Source: Tiliqua scincoides
Lineage: Eukaryota > Chordata > Lepidosauria > Squamata > Scincidae
Length of the DNA: 64,000 nt
NCBI RefSeq assembly: GCF_035046505.1
Contig: NC_089821.1
Span: 60,730,256 to 60,794,255, forward strand
Direction: 5' to 3'
Of this stretch, positions 23,910 through 35,841 are shown piece by piece. Below the pieces are notes generated by a model. The model was not told the DNA's origin, ran no database searches, and worked only from the letters and a program-made list of their open reading frames with translations. The translations under genes were made by a program, and so were the position numbers. Numbering within the stretch: the first letter of the stretch is position 1; each line of letters starts with the position of its first letter.

Positions 23910-25500
23910 TCAAATCTCTACAAGAGCCATTCCCTTTTTCAGTTGGTGAATCAGGACTGCATTGCATCTGTTCAAAGGTTCATCAAAGAGCACCTTTGCT
24001 CTACAGGTGTGCAAAAAGCTTGCTTAGATGTGACATTTGAAGGCTTTGCGCTCATAACATTTTCACACAGGTGTATGCATGCACGGCAATAAGTACGCCC
24101 CCCCATCCCTTCAACTCCTCTGACAAGCCACCAGAGACCAGGAAGAGCAAGAAGCCAGGGAGAGAGTATCACGCAGTAGGCGAAGCCTTGCATGGCCCTT
24201 TCTCCCAAGTTACCTGGCAGAGGTGGCTCTTCCCACCATCCCTTTCAGCAGATGGGCAGTATTTGAAGTGGCTGACTGATACTGAGGAATTGACCGTGAT
24301 GCTGCCTCATCCCATATTTCCTTTTCCATGGCAATGGTCTGTTGTTGCTTAGTAATGAAAAGTCACCCAGGTGAGGGGGGTCCTTTTATTCCCTACGAGG
24401 TTTGGGAAGAAGAACCAGTTTGCAATGGGACAACATGAGACATTGATATCATCATCTCTTTAACAAAGGGCTTCCCCCATTGCTCTTCAGGCAAGCGTCT
24501 CCATGACTCTCTGCCCCAGGCCAGTTCTCTTACTTGCAGGCTTGTTTCTTTTAACAGCACCCACCTTACCGGGTGCTGCTGTCACACTGTTCCTAAATCC
24601 TGAGACATGATAATCCCCATACGTTCAGTTTCAATGATTAATTTTATTAGTGTGTTCAAGAATAAAAGGGATGTCAACGGTAACGTGTCAAATATCCATT
24701 CATAAGTGTAATGGAGCAGAAAGGTTTTATTCCCCCTCTTCCTCCTTCTGGATATCTGACACCAGGGACGAGAAAAGAATTTACCAGAGAGGCATGAATG
24801 GGGTTTGAAGGGAGTGTGAGGCATTTGGAACTCGTCTAGCAGACCATATGCAGTCAGGATATAGGATATAGGTGGGGAGCATAGAAAAGGCCAGGAATTA
24901 CCACTGGATTGTTTGTAAATTTGATGTGGATTTTCTCATAATTGCTGACTGGTGGTCAGATGCTTGATTCATACCTTCAGCAGGGCCACCCACCGAATGG
25001 CTGGAGGCAATGGCACTGTCGTGTTGCCATAGCAAACAGCGTAGCACCCAGCCCTCCAAGTGAGGAGAAGCTAAGTTGCTTGGTGGTTCTGTCTCAATAT
25101 AGTTCCCAATATATGCCTTATATTGAATTAGGCCACTGATCCCTCTATTGGTATTTATAGGACATTTTCCTAAGTGCTTGAAACACTTCCCATGTAACCC
25201 ATCATCTTGATAACCCATACAGCTTACAATGTAGATAGTCATAGATCAGCTCCCTTTTCCTGTGACGCTGAGAGATAGTGGTTTTTCTAAGGCCACCCAA
25301 TGAGTTATGTCTGAACTGAGGTTTAAGCCAGGTGCTCGACAGTCCCATTTATTTTTCCACACCCAGCTAGGCTTCAGTCTAAAAATAACCCAATGTATTG
25401 AGCCTTTGGTGAGCTACCCTACATAGCTGGGGTCTGAATTTGGTTCAGATTTTTTTTTTTAAGAGCACAACCCTTCTGTTTTATATTAAGTTTATATGTT
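23910..25500. other. No feature recognised
   Basis: Non-coding, no family identified. Confidence 0.3.
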
Positions 25501-25592
25501 CAGAAACATTTTTGCTTTGTCCTAATGAGGCTTTGCTTGGGGTCCCCTTAGAGTGACAAAGGCAGGGTAGAAATACAGCAAATAAATAAATA
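25500..25592 (+). repeat. L2/MIR-like 3' tail
   Basis: It contains TTAGAGTGACAAAGGCAGGG, TAGAAATACAGC and a terminal (AAAT)n, the usual 3' end of L2-mobilised elements. Confidence 0.5.
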
Positions 25593-26201
25593 ATTCTGGG
25601 AGAGTCAAGGTGAGGCTAGTGATTAACCAAAGTCCTTTCCATTTTACCAAGTTTTCCCAACTGTCATTACTTTTGCAGGGAAAATATACTGCCTCCATGC
25701 TGTATATACTACTTAGAGTAGGGCATGTGCTGGAAGTTTGTCAGCCACACAGATCTGTGGGTCAGTGGAGAAGGAGAGAGTGCAGTTAAGAATAGCACTA
25801 CATCCAATCTTAAATTTGACAGGCCTGTCTGGGAGGAAAATTACAGTGTTGAGGAAGGAAAGTGACTGTGATTTCAATGTTCTGCAGTAAATATAAGTCC
25901 AGGGGTTTTGGTGGTAAGGAGGCAGTCTCACCAGGAATGTGTAAGGCTTTGGAATGTGTATGGCTTGTCTGAGCCATGCCTCCCTCAGCTGCTTTCCATT
26001 ATGACAGAGGGACATCAAAAAGACCTGGTGACAAAGGAACCTTGTGTCAATGTCCCAGAGGTCCAGAATCCAGAAGAAAGAAAGATAGAAAGGAAGACAT
26101 GAACCGAAGGCTATTCAGTACTTTGTAATTTAAACCTCACCTGCACAAAATAAACTAATATCATTTCAGCAGTGTTATCCTTTCTCCTCTGACCTCTAGG
26201 G

Positions 26202-27034
26202 CAGTGTTTCTCAAACAGTAGGTCGGGACCCACTAGGTGGATTGTGAGCCAATTTCAGGTGGGTCCCCATTCATTTCAAGATTTTATTTCTAATATATTA
26301 GACTTGATGCTGCCATGGTTGTTGGCATCCTTCAGTCTCGGAAGACTATGGTATCGGGCTCTGAATGGTGGTTCTGGAACAGAGTGTCCTCTCCAGTGCG
26401 TGAAGCCTGGGTAAAGTAGGTATGGAGGATAGGCTGTTACCCATGCAGCAAATCCCCCCTCTCCACGTCACTGAAATGGTCCAATGGAAAGGCAGAGGCC
26501 AATACGGTTGGTTCCAGCGGTATCGCAGGAGTTGCCAGAACGTGACTGTGTTCAGCCATGAACTGCCTCAGGGACTCCGGCTCCTGATTTTGCCTCGAGG
26601 TTGACTCCTGAAGCCTTTTCCATAACTGGATGTAGCCACAAGGCAGTGGAGCTTTGGGGTCGGAGTTTTCCTTCTCTCAGATGAGCTGCCTTCGACCCGG
26701 TGGCTGTTTAGTTGCCTCTTACGACAAGTACAGCCAAACTGAGGGCCTATTCTTATCCCCAGCCCCCAGGGGTTGTGACCTGCCATGGTATGTGACTGCA
26801 TTTGGGGAAATGTTACAGACCTGTACTTTTAACAAGCTACTATGTATATTCTTTTAACAATGATAGTCAGTGGGACTTACTCCTGGTTAAGTGTGGGTAG
26901 GGTAGCAGCCTAGGATTGCTAAAAATTTTCCTGCCTGATGATGTCACTTCCGGTCATGACATCACTTCCGGTGGGCCCTGACAGATTCTCATTCTAAAAA
27001 GTGGGTCCCGGTGCTAAATGAGTAAGAACCACTG
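26202..27034 (+). repeat. hAT-type MITE with nested insertion
   Basis: It starts CAGTGTTTCTCAAAC and ends GTAAGAACCACTG. It has a perfect 8-bp target duplication CTCTAGGG (26194-26201 and 27035-27042), centred on TA. The body (ATTAGACTTGATGCTGCCATGG, CATTTGGGGAAATGTTA) matches the copies at 15.8 and 30.7 kb. It is split by a 460-bp insertion at 26320-26779. Removing that insertion gives the 370-bp continuous MITE. Confidence 0.9.
26320..26779 (-). mobile_element. SINE-like deletion derivative of the finger LINE
   Basis: On the minus strand it begins near CCCTGGGGGCTGGGGATAAG and ends with the LINE tail (TTCCAGAACCACCATTCAGAG, then CCATAGTCTTCCGAGACTGA). The 10-bp word CTGCCATGGT is duplicated at 26310-26319 and 26780-26789. 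It lies inside the hAT MITE, so it is younger. No RT sequence remains. Non-autonomous, presumably moved by the LINE whose tail it carries. Confidence 0.8.
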
Positions 27035-27044
27035 CTCTAGGGAA

Positions 27045-27970
27045 ACAACAAATTACTAATTTCATCCCATCAAGAAGTATTTGTAATGCAGTTCCCAGCT
27101 GTTCAAGCTAGATACTGTGACTGAGGGTTGGGCAGACCCCCTGATAGTCCAAGACCCATGGGGGAATGTTGCTTGTTGCACTTATTTTTATTTTTAACCC
27201 CCTGCTCACATACACACACCCTGCCACAACCCGATTCCAGATGCTGGCCACTATTCTCCTAACTATTTGACAAAGATCTATGTTCAAAGATAGTGTTGTT
27301 CAGTGATGAACAGTTGGGTACAGGTCAGGTTCAAGTTCTAAGCAGGTAAGCACAGGCTGGGAAATAGTTCAAACAGAAGTCACAGTCCTGCAGAGTTTTG
27401 CCAGCATTTCCCAGTCACAGCAAGAATCTTTCCCTGATTACAGCGTTAGCCAGCACAGATGAACGCTGTCGTCATAGGGTTTGCTATAGAGTTTCAGAAC
27501 CTCATTGAGGCAGGACTGAGGCTGACCACCACCTTCTCAGGGCTTCTAATCATGTGATCAGCACTGTTTCCTGCAAGCTGTGCAGTTGTGCAGCTGCACA
27601 TCTATAATGGAAGTCCCATGCAGCTGAAAAAAGTTGCTGCGCACCTATCACCCTTCATTCTCTTGCCTCCCTCCCTAGAACAATGCAATGCCATGGAGCC
27701 TTCTTAAGTAGGGAGGGAAGCCAGGCATGTGTGCAGCTCACTGATAGAAGTGTTATTTGGAAACCAGGCAGGCATGCAGACCACTGATGGAAGTGATGCT
27801 TCTATCAGCTTCTATATCCCTCCCTTCAGTGTCATATTGGCCACTGTAAGGAAGGAAACCAGGATTGCATGCTGTGCAGATCACTGACAGGAAGATACTA
27901 CAAGGTGCAGTTTTTTGTGTGTCATCTCCAAGAGGATGAGTAGCAAGGCTTTAGTACTTGCCACAGTTCC
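27045..27970. other. No feature recognised
   Basis: Non-coding. Short internal similarities (ACTGATGGAAGTG / ACTGATAGAAGTG around 27750-27800) suggest a degenerate local repeat. Confidence 0.3.
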
Positions 27971-27977
27971 CATCACA

Positions 27978-28156
27978 GGGTCCAATCCTATTCAACTTTC
28001 TAGCACTGGTGCAACCGCAATGCAGCCCCAGGGTAAGGAAACAAATGTTCCCATACCTTGAGGAGGCCTCTGTGACTGCACCCCCAACACAGGAGGCAGT
28101 GCATACCCCACTGGCACAGCAGCACCGGTACTGGAAAATTGGATAGGATTGGACCC
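27978..28156. repeat. PIF/Harbinger-like MITE
   Basis: Ends GGGTCCAATCCTATTCAACT and TTGGATAGGATTGGACCC. The interior has ATACCTTGAGGAGGCCTCTG. Flanking triplets ACA/TCA are similar. Confidence 0.7.
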
Positions 28157-28159
28157 TCA

Positions 28160-28650
28160 GTTGCAGTCCCTGCTGTGCAGGATTCTGGAAAAAAATTCAG
28201 TTGAAATCCAGTGGTTTCATTTGGCCCCAAAACAGCAGAGATAAGCTGCTGTCAAAATCAGTACGCAGCTCTATGATCATGGGCCCCAGAGAATATGATA
28301 ATTTTAACGTGGTGCCTAAAGGATAGTGGTGTCAACATCAGGATAATGTATCTGGGGATGGAATTCTACAATGGAGGAGGTCTTGTCTCTATATCCACTC
28401 ACATGACATCTGAGACAACTAGGGGAACTCAAAACTGGGACTTAGGATGATGATGATCTCAACTGATAGATTCATATGGTAGAAGGTGGTCGTTTAAACA
28501 CCCAGCCATTTGGGGCTTTAAATGTTAAAGCCAACTATTTGAATGGTGCCTGGAAACAAAATGGGAACCAGTGAAAATTTTTTAAGTACTGGTGAAATGT
28601 ATTCAGATCACTACAGTAGATCCCAGTTCATAATTGGACCATTGTATTAT
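28160..28650. other. No feature recognised
   Basis: Non-coding. Confidence 0.3.
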
Positions 28651-28654
28651 GACT

Positions 28655-28860
28655 AGATGAGAGCTGGTGTGGTGTACTGGCAAAGAGACTGAGTTGTGGA
28701 TCAGGGCTTCCTGCCATGGATGCACTAGATGCTCTTAGGTAAGCCTCTCTCTCTTTCTCTCGCTCAGCCTCACTTACAACATATTAATACATACCTTTCA
28801 GAGTTGTTGTAAGGACTGCATCACGATCATACACGTGAAGAACTCTGAGCACTAAAAAAA
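28655..28860 (+). repeat. MIR-like CORE-SINE
   Basis: It aligns in order with the MIR layout: an ACTGGCAAAGAGACTGAG-like head, then TTAGGTAAGCCTCTCTCTC, CTCAGCCTCA, CAGAGTTGTTGTAAGGA and GTGAAGAACTCTGAGCAC. Old and divergent. Confidence 0.7.
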
Positions 28861-28989
28861 AAATTCAAAGGCAAAGTATTATTAGCTGAAGTTTCTGAAC
28901 ACTTTTCAAAGGTCATCACTGCATACAACATATTACAAAAATGACAGCAGGGTCGATTGTCTTGAATTATTCTGATTATTCTGGAGAAT

Positions 28990-29572
28990 GGGCAGCCCCA
29001 TCCTGAGCTGCCCGGGGCACCCAGGCTCGGCGGCACCGAGAAAGGCTGCCACTGGATCCTGCACCTCCTGAGCTACTGTGTGAGGCACCTCGGGAGAAGG
29101 GGACTTTCGTCCCGTTCCCCTGAGCAACGTAAGCAGCCCCACAATGGGGCTACTCACTTTACCACCGACCAAAAGGTCGGCAGTAAGGTAAAGGCACTCG
29201 TGTAGAGTGCACCGCCCTTGGATCCTTGGATTCTGTGGAGCAGAGCTCCACGGACCCGCCTCCCATCCCTCCCCCAGGCACGCCTCCAACCTGCCCCTCT
29301 CCCCTGGTCACACCTCCCTGTCACGCCTGCTCCCTGCCCTCTCTCCACCCCCTGCTGGCCTCCCCCTCCCTGGAACGCCTCCTCCCTGACCCCACCCCCA
29401 CCTACTGTGCCGCAACTCCAGGAGACCGCCGAGCCATGGAAGCTGGGAGACTGCCCCGTGCTAGCCCAGCACCAGCCGGCATTGGGCTAGCTCCAGCGGG
29501 AGCCTTATGGCACGTTTGCAACAGTGCTCGGCGGCACAGAGCAATGCCGCTGAGCACAGGATTGGGCTCTAG
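28990..29572. repeat. Long GC-rich MITE of the GCAATCCTA group
   Basis: The left end is AGCCCCATCCTGAGCTG and the right end GAGCACAGGATTGGGCTC. The interior holds CCTTATGGCACGTTTGCAAC, shared with 47347-47921. Overlapping frames of up to 163 codons reflect the GC-rich composition and are not coding. Confidence 0.55.
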
Positions 29573-29574
29573 GA

Positions 29575-30598
29575 GGCTCACACCACCTCTTTTATTTCCA
29601 GGAAAGCTCACCAGCCAAGCTGACCACGCTGTAAGTCAGACTGAAATGAGTCTCTTGATCATCTGTGTCATCCAGGAAAGTCTGAATTGCGTTATCCCCC
29701 CTCACTTGAGCAGATAAGAGGAGCAATCATTTGGGTCTTGGGAGGGTTTCTTCAGGAGCAATCTCACAGCTGCCTCCATCAAGGAAGCTGGGCACTGCCC
29801 CGTTTCTCTGGGACTAAACTTGGGAACTGGAAAGACTGAAGTCTGGACCTGAGACTTGAAGCATGCAAAGCATGCAGTTTAGCATGGAGCCTCTCCCCAA
29901 GCTGATGATGGACTTGTACTATCAGGTGCCAAGGAGACAGAAGGATGATAAGGCAGGATACAAGGAATGGAAAGAAGCAGAGCAGAAGACAAGTCTGTGG
30001 GCCTAGAAAAGCACAAAGCAGCACTGGAGGGCAGACAAGAGTTGCAGTGGGGCAGAGGAGGCTGCTGGCTACAAGGCAGTAAGTGTGGCACTGAGCACCT
30101 GATAGGAGGAGACAACAGGGGCATTGAGAAGGCAGCGCAACTGGATAACTGGCATAAAAGAAGCTGCTGCACGCTCAGCACTTTTGAAAATCTGACCTTT
30201 CTAAATGGGAGCTGTGCATTCTTGAAAAATTCTGTTAAGCAACTGTTGATATTATATGCAGAGAAGTTTGACATGGAGGGACTAGTAGTTATGGGAGACG
30301 TAATAGTTATGCTTTTATTTTTATTACATTATTTGTAGCTATGAGACCAAACATACAACATAAAATAAAGCACCCTACCAGAAAGATTTACCATCTTCTG
30401 TATGAGGTTGATTGTTATCTGTTATGTCTTTACGGTTGCAGCAGATTGTTACAGGCTGTTGGTTTGTGTGTCATGTCTAGACAGCCATGGATTTTGATTG
30501 AGCACCCCCAAAGCCCTGAAAGAAGTGAAGCTCTTATCATTCCACTGGCTGTATATAGAGTTCTTTGACATTTCTTACAGCACAAGTGATGCATGACT
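29575..30598. other. No feature recognised
   Basis: Non-coding. Confidence 0.3.
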
Positions 30599-30715
30599 AC
30601 TCAGAAGTGAATCCCACTTAATTCAATGGGGCTTACTCCAAGGTAACTGTGTATAGCAGCATTTCTCAAACTGTGGGACCCATTAAGTGGGCTGTGAGCC
30701 AATTTCAAGTGGGTC

Positions 30716-32539
30716 TGTCACCCGTGCCCAGCCTCCGCAGAGGGAGCCTCCTCAACAGTAAGTGCCTTCTCAGGAGTAGGGGCATCTTCAGGAGCAAGAA
30801 GTAAGTCCCACCTGGACCAGGCCCCTATACTGAGGGCCTCCTTAGGAGCAGAGCTCAAGCTAGTCACATAGCTGGAAGGGGTGGGGCTGGCTGGGCTCAT
30901 GAGGAGCCCAGCAGTCAGAGGTCATTCCTCTCTTTCCAAACTTTTCCTAGTGGTGAAGACCAGAAGTGATTGTGAGGAGCTCCAGAAGGATCTCTCCAGA
31001 CTGGCAGAATGGGCAGCAAAATGGCAGATGTGTTTCAATGTCAGTAAGTATAAAGTCATGCACATGGGGCAAAAAATCAAAACTTCACATATAGTCTGAT
31101 GGGTTCTGAGCTGTCTGTGACAGATCAGGAGAGAGATCTTGGGGTGGTGGTGGACAGGTCGATGAAAGTGTCGACCCAATGTGCGGCGGCAGTGAAGAAG
31201 GCCAATTCTATGCTTGGGATCATTAGAAAAGGTATTGAGAACAAAACAGCTATTATTATAATGCCGTTGTACAAATCGATGGTAAGGCCACACCTGGAGT
31301 ATTGTGTCCAGTTCAAAAAAGACATAGTGGAAATGGAAAAGGTGCAAAAGAGAGCAACTAGGATTATTACTGGGCTGGGATACCTTCCTTATGAGGAAAG
31401 GCTATGGCGTTTGGGCCTCTTCAGCCTAGAAAAGAGATACCTGAGGGGGGACATGATTGAGACATACAAAATTATGCAGGGGATGGACAGAGTGGATAGA
31501 GAGATGCTCGTTACCCTCTCACATAACACCAGAACCAGGGGACATCCACTAAAGTTGAGTGTTGGGAGAGTTAGGACAGACAAAGAAAATATTTCTTTAC
31601 TCAGCGTGTGACTGGTCTTTGGAACTCCTTGCCACAGGATGTGGTGATGGCGTCTGGCCTGGACGCCTTTAAAAGGGAATTGGACAAGTTTCTGGAGGAA
31701 AAATCCATTACGGGTTACAAGCCATAATGTGTATGTGCAACCTCCTGATTTTAGAAATGGGCTATGTCAGAATGCCAGATGCAAGGGAGGGCACCAGGAT
31801 GAGGTCTCTTGTTATCTGGTGTGCTCCCTGGGGCATTTGGTGGGCCGCTGTGAGATACAGGAAGCTGGACTAGATGGGCCTATGGCCTGATCCAGTGGGG
31901 CTGTTCTTATGTTGTGTCGGGGGGGGGGGAATCTGTATGAGGTGGATACCTTGCCCTTCCCTTGCCTGTACCGGACCTGAAAGGGGTCCTTGAGGCTCCA
32001 GCCCTGGGTATCGGGAACCAGACCTGGGAGCTCCCAGGGACGGAACCCTCCAGGGTTCAAAAAGGGCAAGAACCAGCCCACCAGGGGAAGAAGCCCCACT
32101 TGCCTGAAGCCAGCCTTCAAGCCCCATGGGTGCCAAGTGCTAGCACCCGGGTGGCAGGAACATCCAGGAAGGTGCCCTGGGACAGGTTGCTGGCACACAA
32201 CCTGGGGTCACGAGCTCCAACCCACGAGCGGCTGCGGACCCCATCTGTACAGACTGGCCTGGGCCCAGGCCTCAATGTACCGGACTCTTGGCAGTGGGTG
32301 GGAGCCACCGGCCCTCCTGTGAGGAGGAACAGGAGGTACTCATATTAGGGGCACCCTGTGATGTAACAGAGGCCCCATGAGTGTAAAGGCTTTTACTTGA
32401 GTAAACCAATCTGGTAAAGCTGTCCGCCCTCAGTCTCTTCTGTCCCTCCAGTGACCCCGACTGTCCAACACCAGGGTAAGCAACCCCCAACGGGCATCCC
32501 CCCCAGGGGGAGGAGCCCTGCGCCGCTGCAGACATCACA
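30716..32539. mobile_element. LTR retroelement fossil (solo-LTR-like), host to CR1
   Basis: The segment starts TG and ends CA and is flanked by the 5-bp duplication GGGTC (30711-30715; 32540-32544) inside the hAT MITE. Without the nested CR1 (30936-31913) it is about 845 bp, a plausible single LTR. No gag, pol or env region was seen, so it appears to be a solo LTR left by recombination. Family assignment (retroviral or other LTR group) is open. Confidence 0.65.
30936..31913 (+). mobile_element. CR1-like LINE, 5'-truncated, RT C-terminus and 3'UTR
   Basis: It begins in the RT palm/thumb region (SDCEELQKDLSRLAEWAAKW), continues through GVVVDRSMKVSTQCAAAVKK and LEKRYLRGDMIETYKIMQGM, and ends in the 3'UTR with GATCCAGTGGGGCTGTTCTT. 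An in-frame loss removes about seven residues around YCVQF, where the 59-kb copy reads YCVRFWSPHLKKD. Most of the frame is open, which suggests a relatively young insertion. It lies within the LTR fossil. Confidence 0.9.
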
Positions 32540-32833
32540 GGGTCTTAATCCATTTCAATATGCATTTCATTAGACTTGATGCTACCATGGTATGTGACTG
32601 CATTTGGGGAAATGTTAAAAAATCTGTACTTTTAACAGGCTACTATGAATGTGTATGCTTTTAACAATGATAATCAATGGGGCTTACTCCTGGGTAAGTG
32701 TGGATAGGACTGCAGCCTTGGGATGTTTGGAGAATTTTTGTAGAACAGATCAGCAACTGCTTCAAAGGGTTATGAGGGTTCTCCTTTATCTTAAATAAAT
32801 TTTTAGATTTGTTGTAAACTTTAAGTTTACTTA

Positions 32834-33008
32834 TAGCTCAATCCAAACCATCTTTCCAGCACTGGCATAGCTGTGTCAGTGGGGCATGTGCTGCATCCTG
32901 CAGCTGGGGAGCAGTCACAGAGGCCTCCTCAAGGGAAGGCCATGTTCCCTTTCCTTGGTGTTGCATTGCACTTATTTTGGTGCTGGAAAGTTGGTTAGGA
33001 TTGCGCCC
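32834..33008. repeat. PIF/Harbinger-like MITE nested in hAT
   Basis: It has ends TAGCTCAATCCAAACC and TTGGTTAGGATTGCGCCC, and a TTA duplication on both sides (32831-32833; 33009-33011). The hAT sequence continues across it. Confidence 0.85.
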
Positions 33009-33081
33009 TTAATTGATTGATTTGATGTTGTCTTATGGGAGGTGTCACTTCCAGCCATGGCTCCAGGCTAATGACATCACT

Positions 33082-33374
33082 CAGCAGTGGACCTAGCACT
33101 GGGCAAATGGGGCAAATGCGCTGGACGATGAGCCTCGCATGACTCCAGGACCAACTGGGGAAGCCTTCTGAGGCTCCCGACACAGTTGGAAACAGTCCTT
33201 CTGGTTTTCTGGAAGTACTGTTTAAGACAGTGGGGAAGCCTCAGAACACTTCCCAGTTGGTCCTGGAGTCACATGAGGCTCTGTCATGCTGGGTAAGTAT
33301 GGGGAGGCAGCATCGTGCCGGGGAGGGGTGGCATTGCAGACCTTTGCCCTGGGTACAGCGAGGGGTAAGTCTGT
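33082..33374. repeat. Fold-back element nested in hAT
   Basis: It starts CAGCAGTGGACCTAGCACTG and has a long inverted repeat inside: TGACTCCAGGACCAACTGGG (from 33129) pairs with CCCAGTTGGTCCTGGAGTCA (to about 33270). The 13-bp word TAATGACATCACT occurs on both sides, at 33069-33081 and 33375-33387. The family is shared with 40790-41066. Confidence 0.65.
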
Positions 33375-33474
33375 TAATGACATCACTTCTGGTGGGTCCT
33401 GAGAGTAATTCTAAGAAGTGGGTCCTGGTGCAAAACTGTTTGAGAACCGCTGGTGTATAGGATTGCAGCCCTAT

Positions 33475-33980
33475 GATTGAGCTTCCCTCGCCTCTGGGGG
33501 GTGGGGAGGCACTCGCCCGTATCCACAGTTTCAGTTAACCATGGGGGGTTCTGAAATGGAACCCTGGCAAATACTGGGGCACACCTGTACACACTTATCT
33601 TGAACATGCCCCACTGAATACAATAGGACTTACTTTTAAGTAGACATGCACAGTCTTGTAGCATAGGTAGAGGAGTTTGAAAATGGTATTAGTTACTTTA
33701 CTTAGAAGTAAGCCAATTGTGTTCAGGCTGTAATCCTATTTTACTCACCGGAAGCAAACACCTCTAATCATAGGCCATTATGGCTTCAGACTTCCAAAGA
33801 GTGAAACGTTACCAAGGTTGAACCCTGAAATCTGTATTAAGCCTGTGAATATATATCTATTTGCAAAGCAACTAAAGCATGGGTAGCCTTGGCCAGATCT
33901 GTCAGAGACAGAACAGGTGTAGCTAGCACACAGCTGAAACTGGATTAAGCATTCCTGGCCATGGCTGCTACCTGTACACC
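33475..33980. other. Degenerate short-repeat sequence
   Basis: It contains partial palindromic-MITE words (AATACAATAGGACTTACTTT near 33617, ACTTAGAAGTAAGCCAATTG near 33700) but no complete element. Confidence 0.4.
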
Positions 33981-33984
33981 CAGG

Positions 33985-34205
33985 AACAGAGCTGGGTCAA
34001 GGGGTACGGCCAATCTTTGCACCTGATTTTCCAGGGGAGAGTTCAGCCCTGCCAAGAACAGGCTGACACACCATCCCAGCAGATTTCCTGACCAAGAGAA
34101 CCTCTCTCTTTCCTGGATTTAATTTCAGTTTGTTAGCCCTGATCAGTTGCTTCACCAATTCCAGGTACCAGTTTAGAATTAACCTCTGAATAACCATCAC
34201 TGGCC
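33985..34205 (-). repeat. L2-like LINE RT fragment
   Basis: The minus-strand frame reads VKQLIRANKLKLNPGKREVL, close to the ANKLKLNPDKTEVLLV block common downstream of the catalytic YADD motif in L2-clade RTs. Short and old. Confidence 0.6.
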
Positions 34206-34209
34206 TTCA

Positions 34210-35120
34210 CACATCTGGGAGTAGGAGGCATTGTTGCCAGATCAGCGCCTGTCATTCCAGAGGGGCGCCCAGGCGCATTACATTTTAAGAATTTCCACGT
34301 TTAAGTGACTTGTTGAAAGCAATGCTTGGGTTCCTGTGGCCCATGAATCTTGATGTAGTTAATGTTCATGTAAAGTGCCAAGGCTGTCTTTCATGGCTTT
34401 CCCTTCACAATGCTACAGATTCTTCCAGAGCCAAGGTAAATATTTGCACCATTACTAGAATAATATCATAGCTTCCTGGGAAAGCTGAATATTATTTAAT
34501 AAGCATCTTATTTATCTGACATGGCGGTTAGAACTGTGCCAGGTGTAGAGAATTTGTAAAGTCTTTCAGCACTGATTTTGAACATTTAAAATGAAAACCA
34601 AATAATTGGCTTTCACTTTAAATGAGCAGCTGGATAGTTAGGGCTTGCAGAGATCATGATTGTAGGGTTTCAGTTCTAAGATGCTGAGCAAATTCAGGAT
34701 TTTGTCAGTGTTGATGAGTAGCTGCAACATGCTGCATTAGATACAGTTTTCGCTTGACTTGCATTTCATGAGCCAAATTCTGACCATATTGTTTGAGTAA
34801 TCTGGCTTGCAAAAATATTCAGAACTTCTGGATTAATAAACCAGACACCAAGTGAGCAGCCAGAAATATGAAAGATTAGAATTATTTCTGGATCAAAACG
34901 TGTGTGTTTTTTGTCTACTTCTAAGTACCAGATGTCCTTACCTATCTGAAGTTAAATATGAAATAAAGTGGCAGCTACTCTGTAATTAAGAATTAAAATC
35001 TAGTTAGCCCAATTCTATGATTTAAAATTGTGACCAGGACTGGGATGATGCGTTGGCTGAGATTAGCATCTTTTCCTCAATAGGAACAGAAAACACCACT
35101 TTTTCTTTATATAGTTCTAG
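34210..35120. other. No feature recognised
   Basis: AT-rich non-coding sequence without recognisable repeat ends. Confidence 0.35.
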
Positions 35121-35315
35121 TTGCTACACATCGATATTGTAGAATTCAGAAAGATACAAAAGAGAGCAACCAAAGTGATCAAAGTATTGAAGAAACTTCC
35201 TTATGAAGCAGGGTTATGGTATTTGGAGCTTTTTAGGATAAAAGGAAGGTGATTAAGGGGGGGCATGATTGAGACATAAAGTTATTCATGGTATGGAGAG
35301 AGAAAAGTTTCTTCA

Positions 35316-35487
35316 GGCCCAATCCTATCCAACTTTCCAACACTGATGTAGCTGTGCCAATGTGGGGTGTGTCCTGTGATGTAGGGGGCAGTCACGAAGG
35401 CCTCCTAAAGGTAAGAGCATGTTTGTTCCCCTACCTCGGGGCTGAACCGTGGCTGCTTTGGCAGTGGAAAGTTGGATAGGATTAGGC
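35316..35487. repeat. PIF/Harbinger-like MITE nested in LINE
   Basis: Ends GGCCCAATCCTATCCAACTT and AAGTTGGATAGGATTAGGC are inverted repeats. LINE sequence resumes at once on the right (CTCATGATACTAGAACCAGG). Confidence 0.8.
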
Positions 35488-35841
35488 AGTTCTCTCATGA
35501 TACTAGAACCAGGGATCATCCAATGAAACTGATCAACTGGAGATTTAGGACAGACAAAAGCATGCATTTCTTAACTAACTTAGCGCATAATTAGTCTGTG
35601 GAATTCATTGCCATTGGATGTGATGATGGTCGTTAGGTGGATGACTTTTAAAAGGGACTGGACAATTTCATGGAGGACAGGACTGTCAACAGCTAGTCAT
35701 GATGTGCTAGACACTACCTCCAGATTCAGTGGCAGAATGTGGGGAAGCAGTGGTGGGGGAGAAGTATGCCTTTCTCTCCTGCCTGTGGGTTTTTCCGAGG
35801 CAGCTAATAAGGCCACTGTGGGAAAGAGGATGCTAGACTAG

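Larger units (their letters stand above)
30657..33452 (+). repeat. hAT-type MITE with three direct nested insertions
   Basis: It starts CAGCATTTCTCAAACTGTGG and ends GTTTGAGAACCGCTG. It has a perfect 8-bp duplication GTGTATAG (30649-30656; 33453-33460). It is the same family as 15804-16331 and 26202-27034. It is interrupted by an LTR fossil (30716-32539), a 3-bp-duplication MITE (32834-33008) and a fold-back element (33082-33374). Excluding these gives about 500 bp, the same as the 15.8-kb copy. Confidence 0.9.
30600..33475. repeat. Palindromic MITE split by hAT element
   Basis: The left part (30600-30656) has AATTCAATGGGGCTTACTCC and ends GTGTATAG. The right part resumes GTGTATAGGATTGCAGCC at 33453. 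Joined through one copy of GTGTATAG, these make the usual end of the local palindromic MITE. It is the oldest layer of a nested stack. Confidence 0.75.

Noticed and set aside
26320-26779. Part of the hAT MITE
   Set aside because: It carries its own 10-bp duplication and the LINE tail, and is missing from the other hAT copies.
29226-29717. 163-codon proline-rich frame
   Set aside because: Largely within a GC-rich MITE, no domain or splice signals.
31099-31611. 170-codon open frame as a host gene
   Set aside because: It is the CR1 reverse-transcriptase C-terminus.
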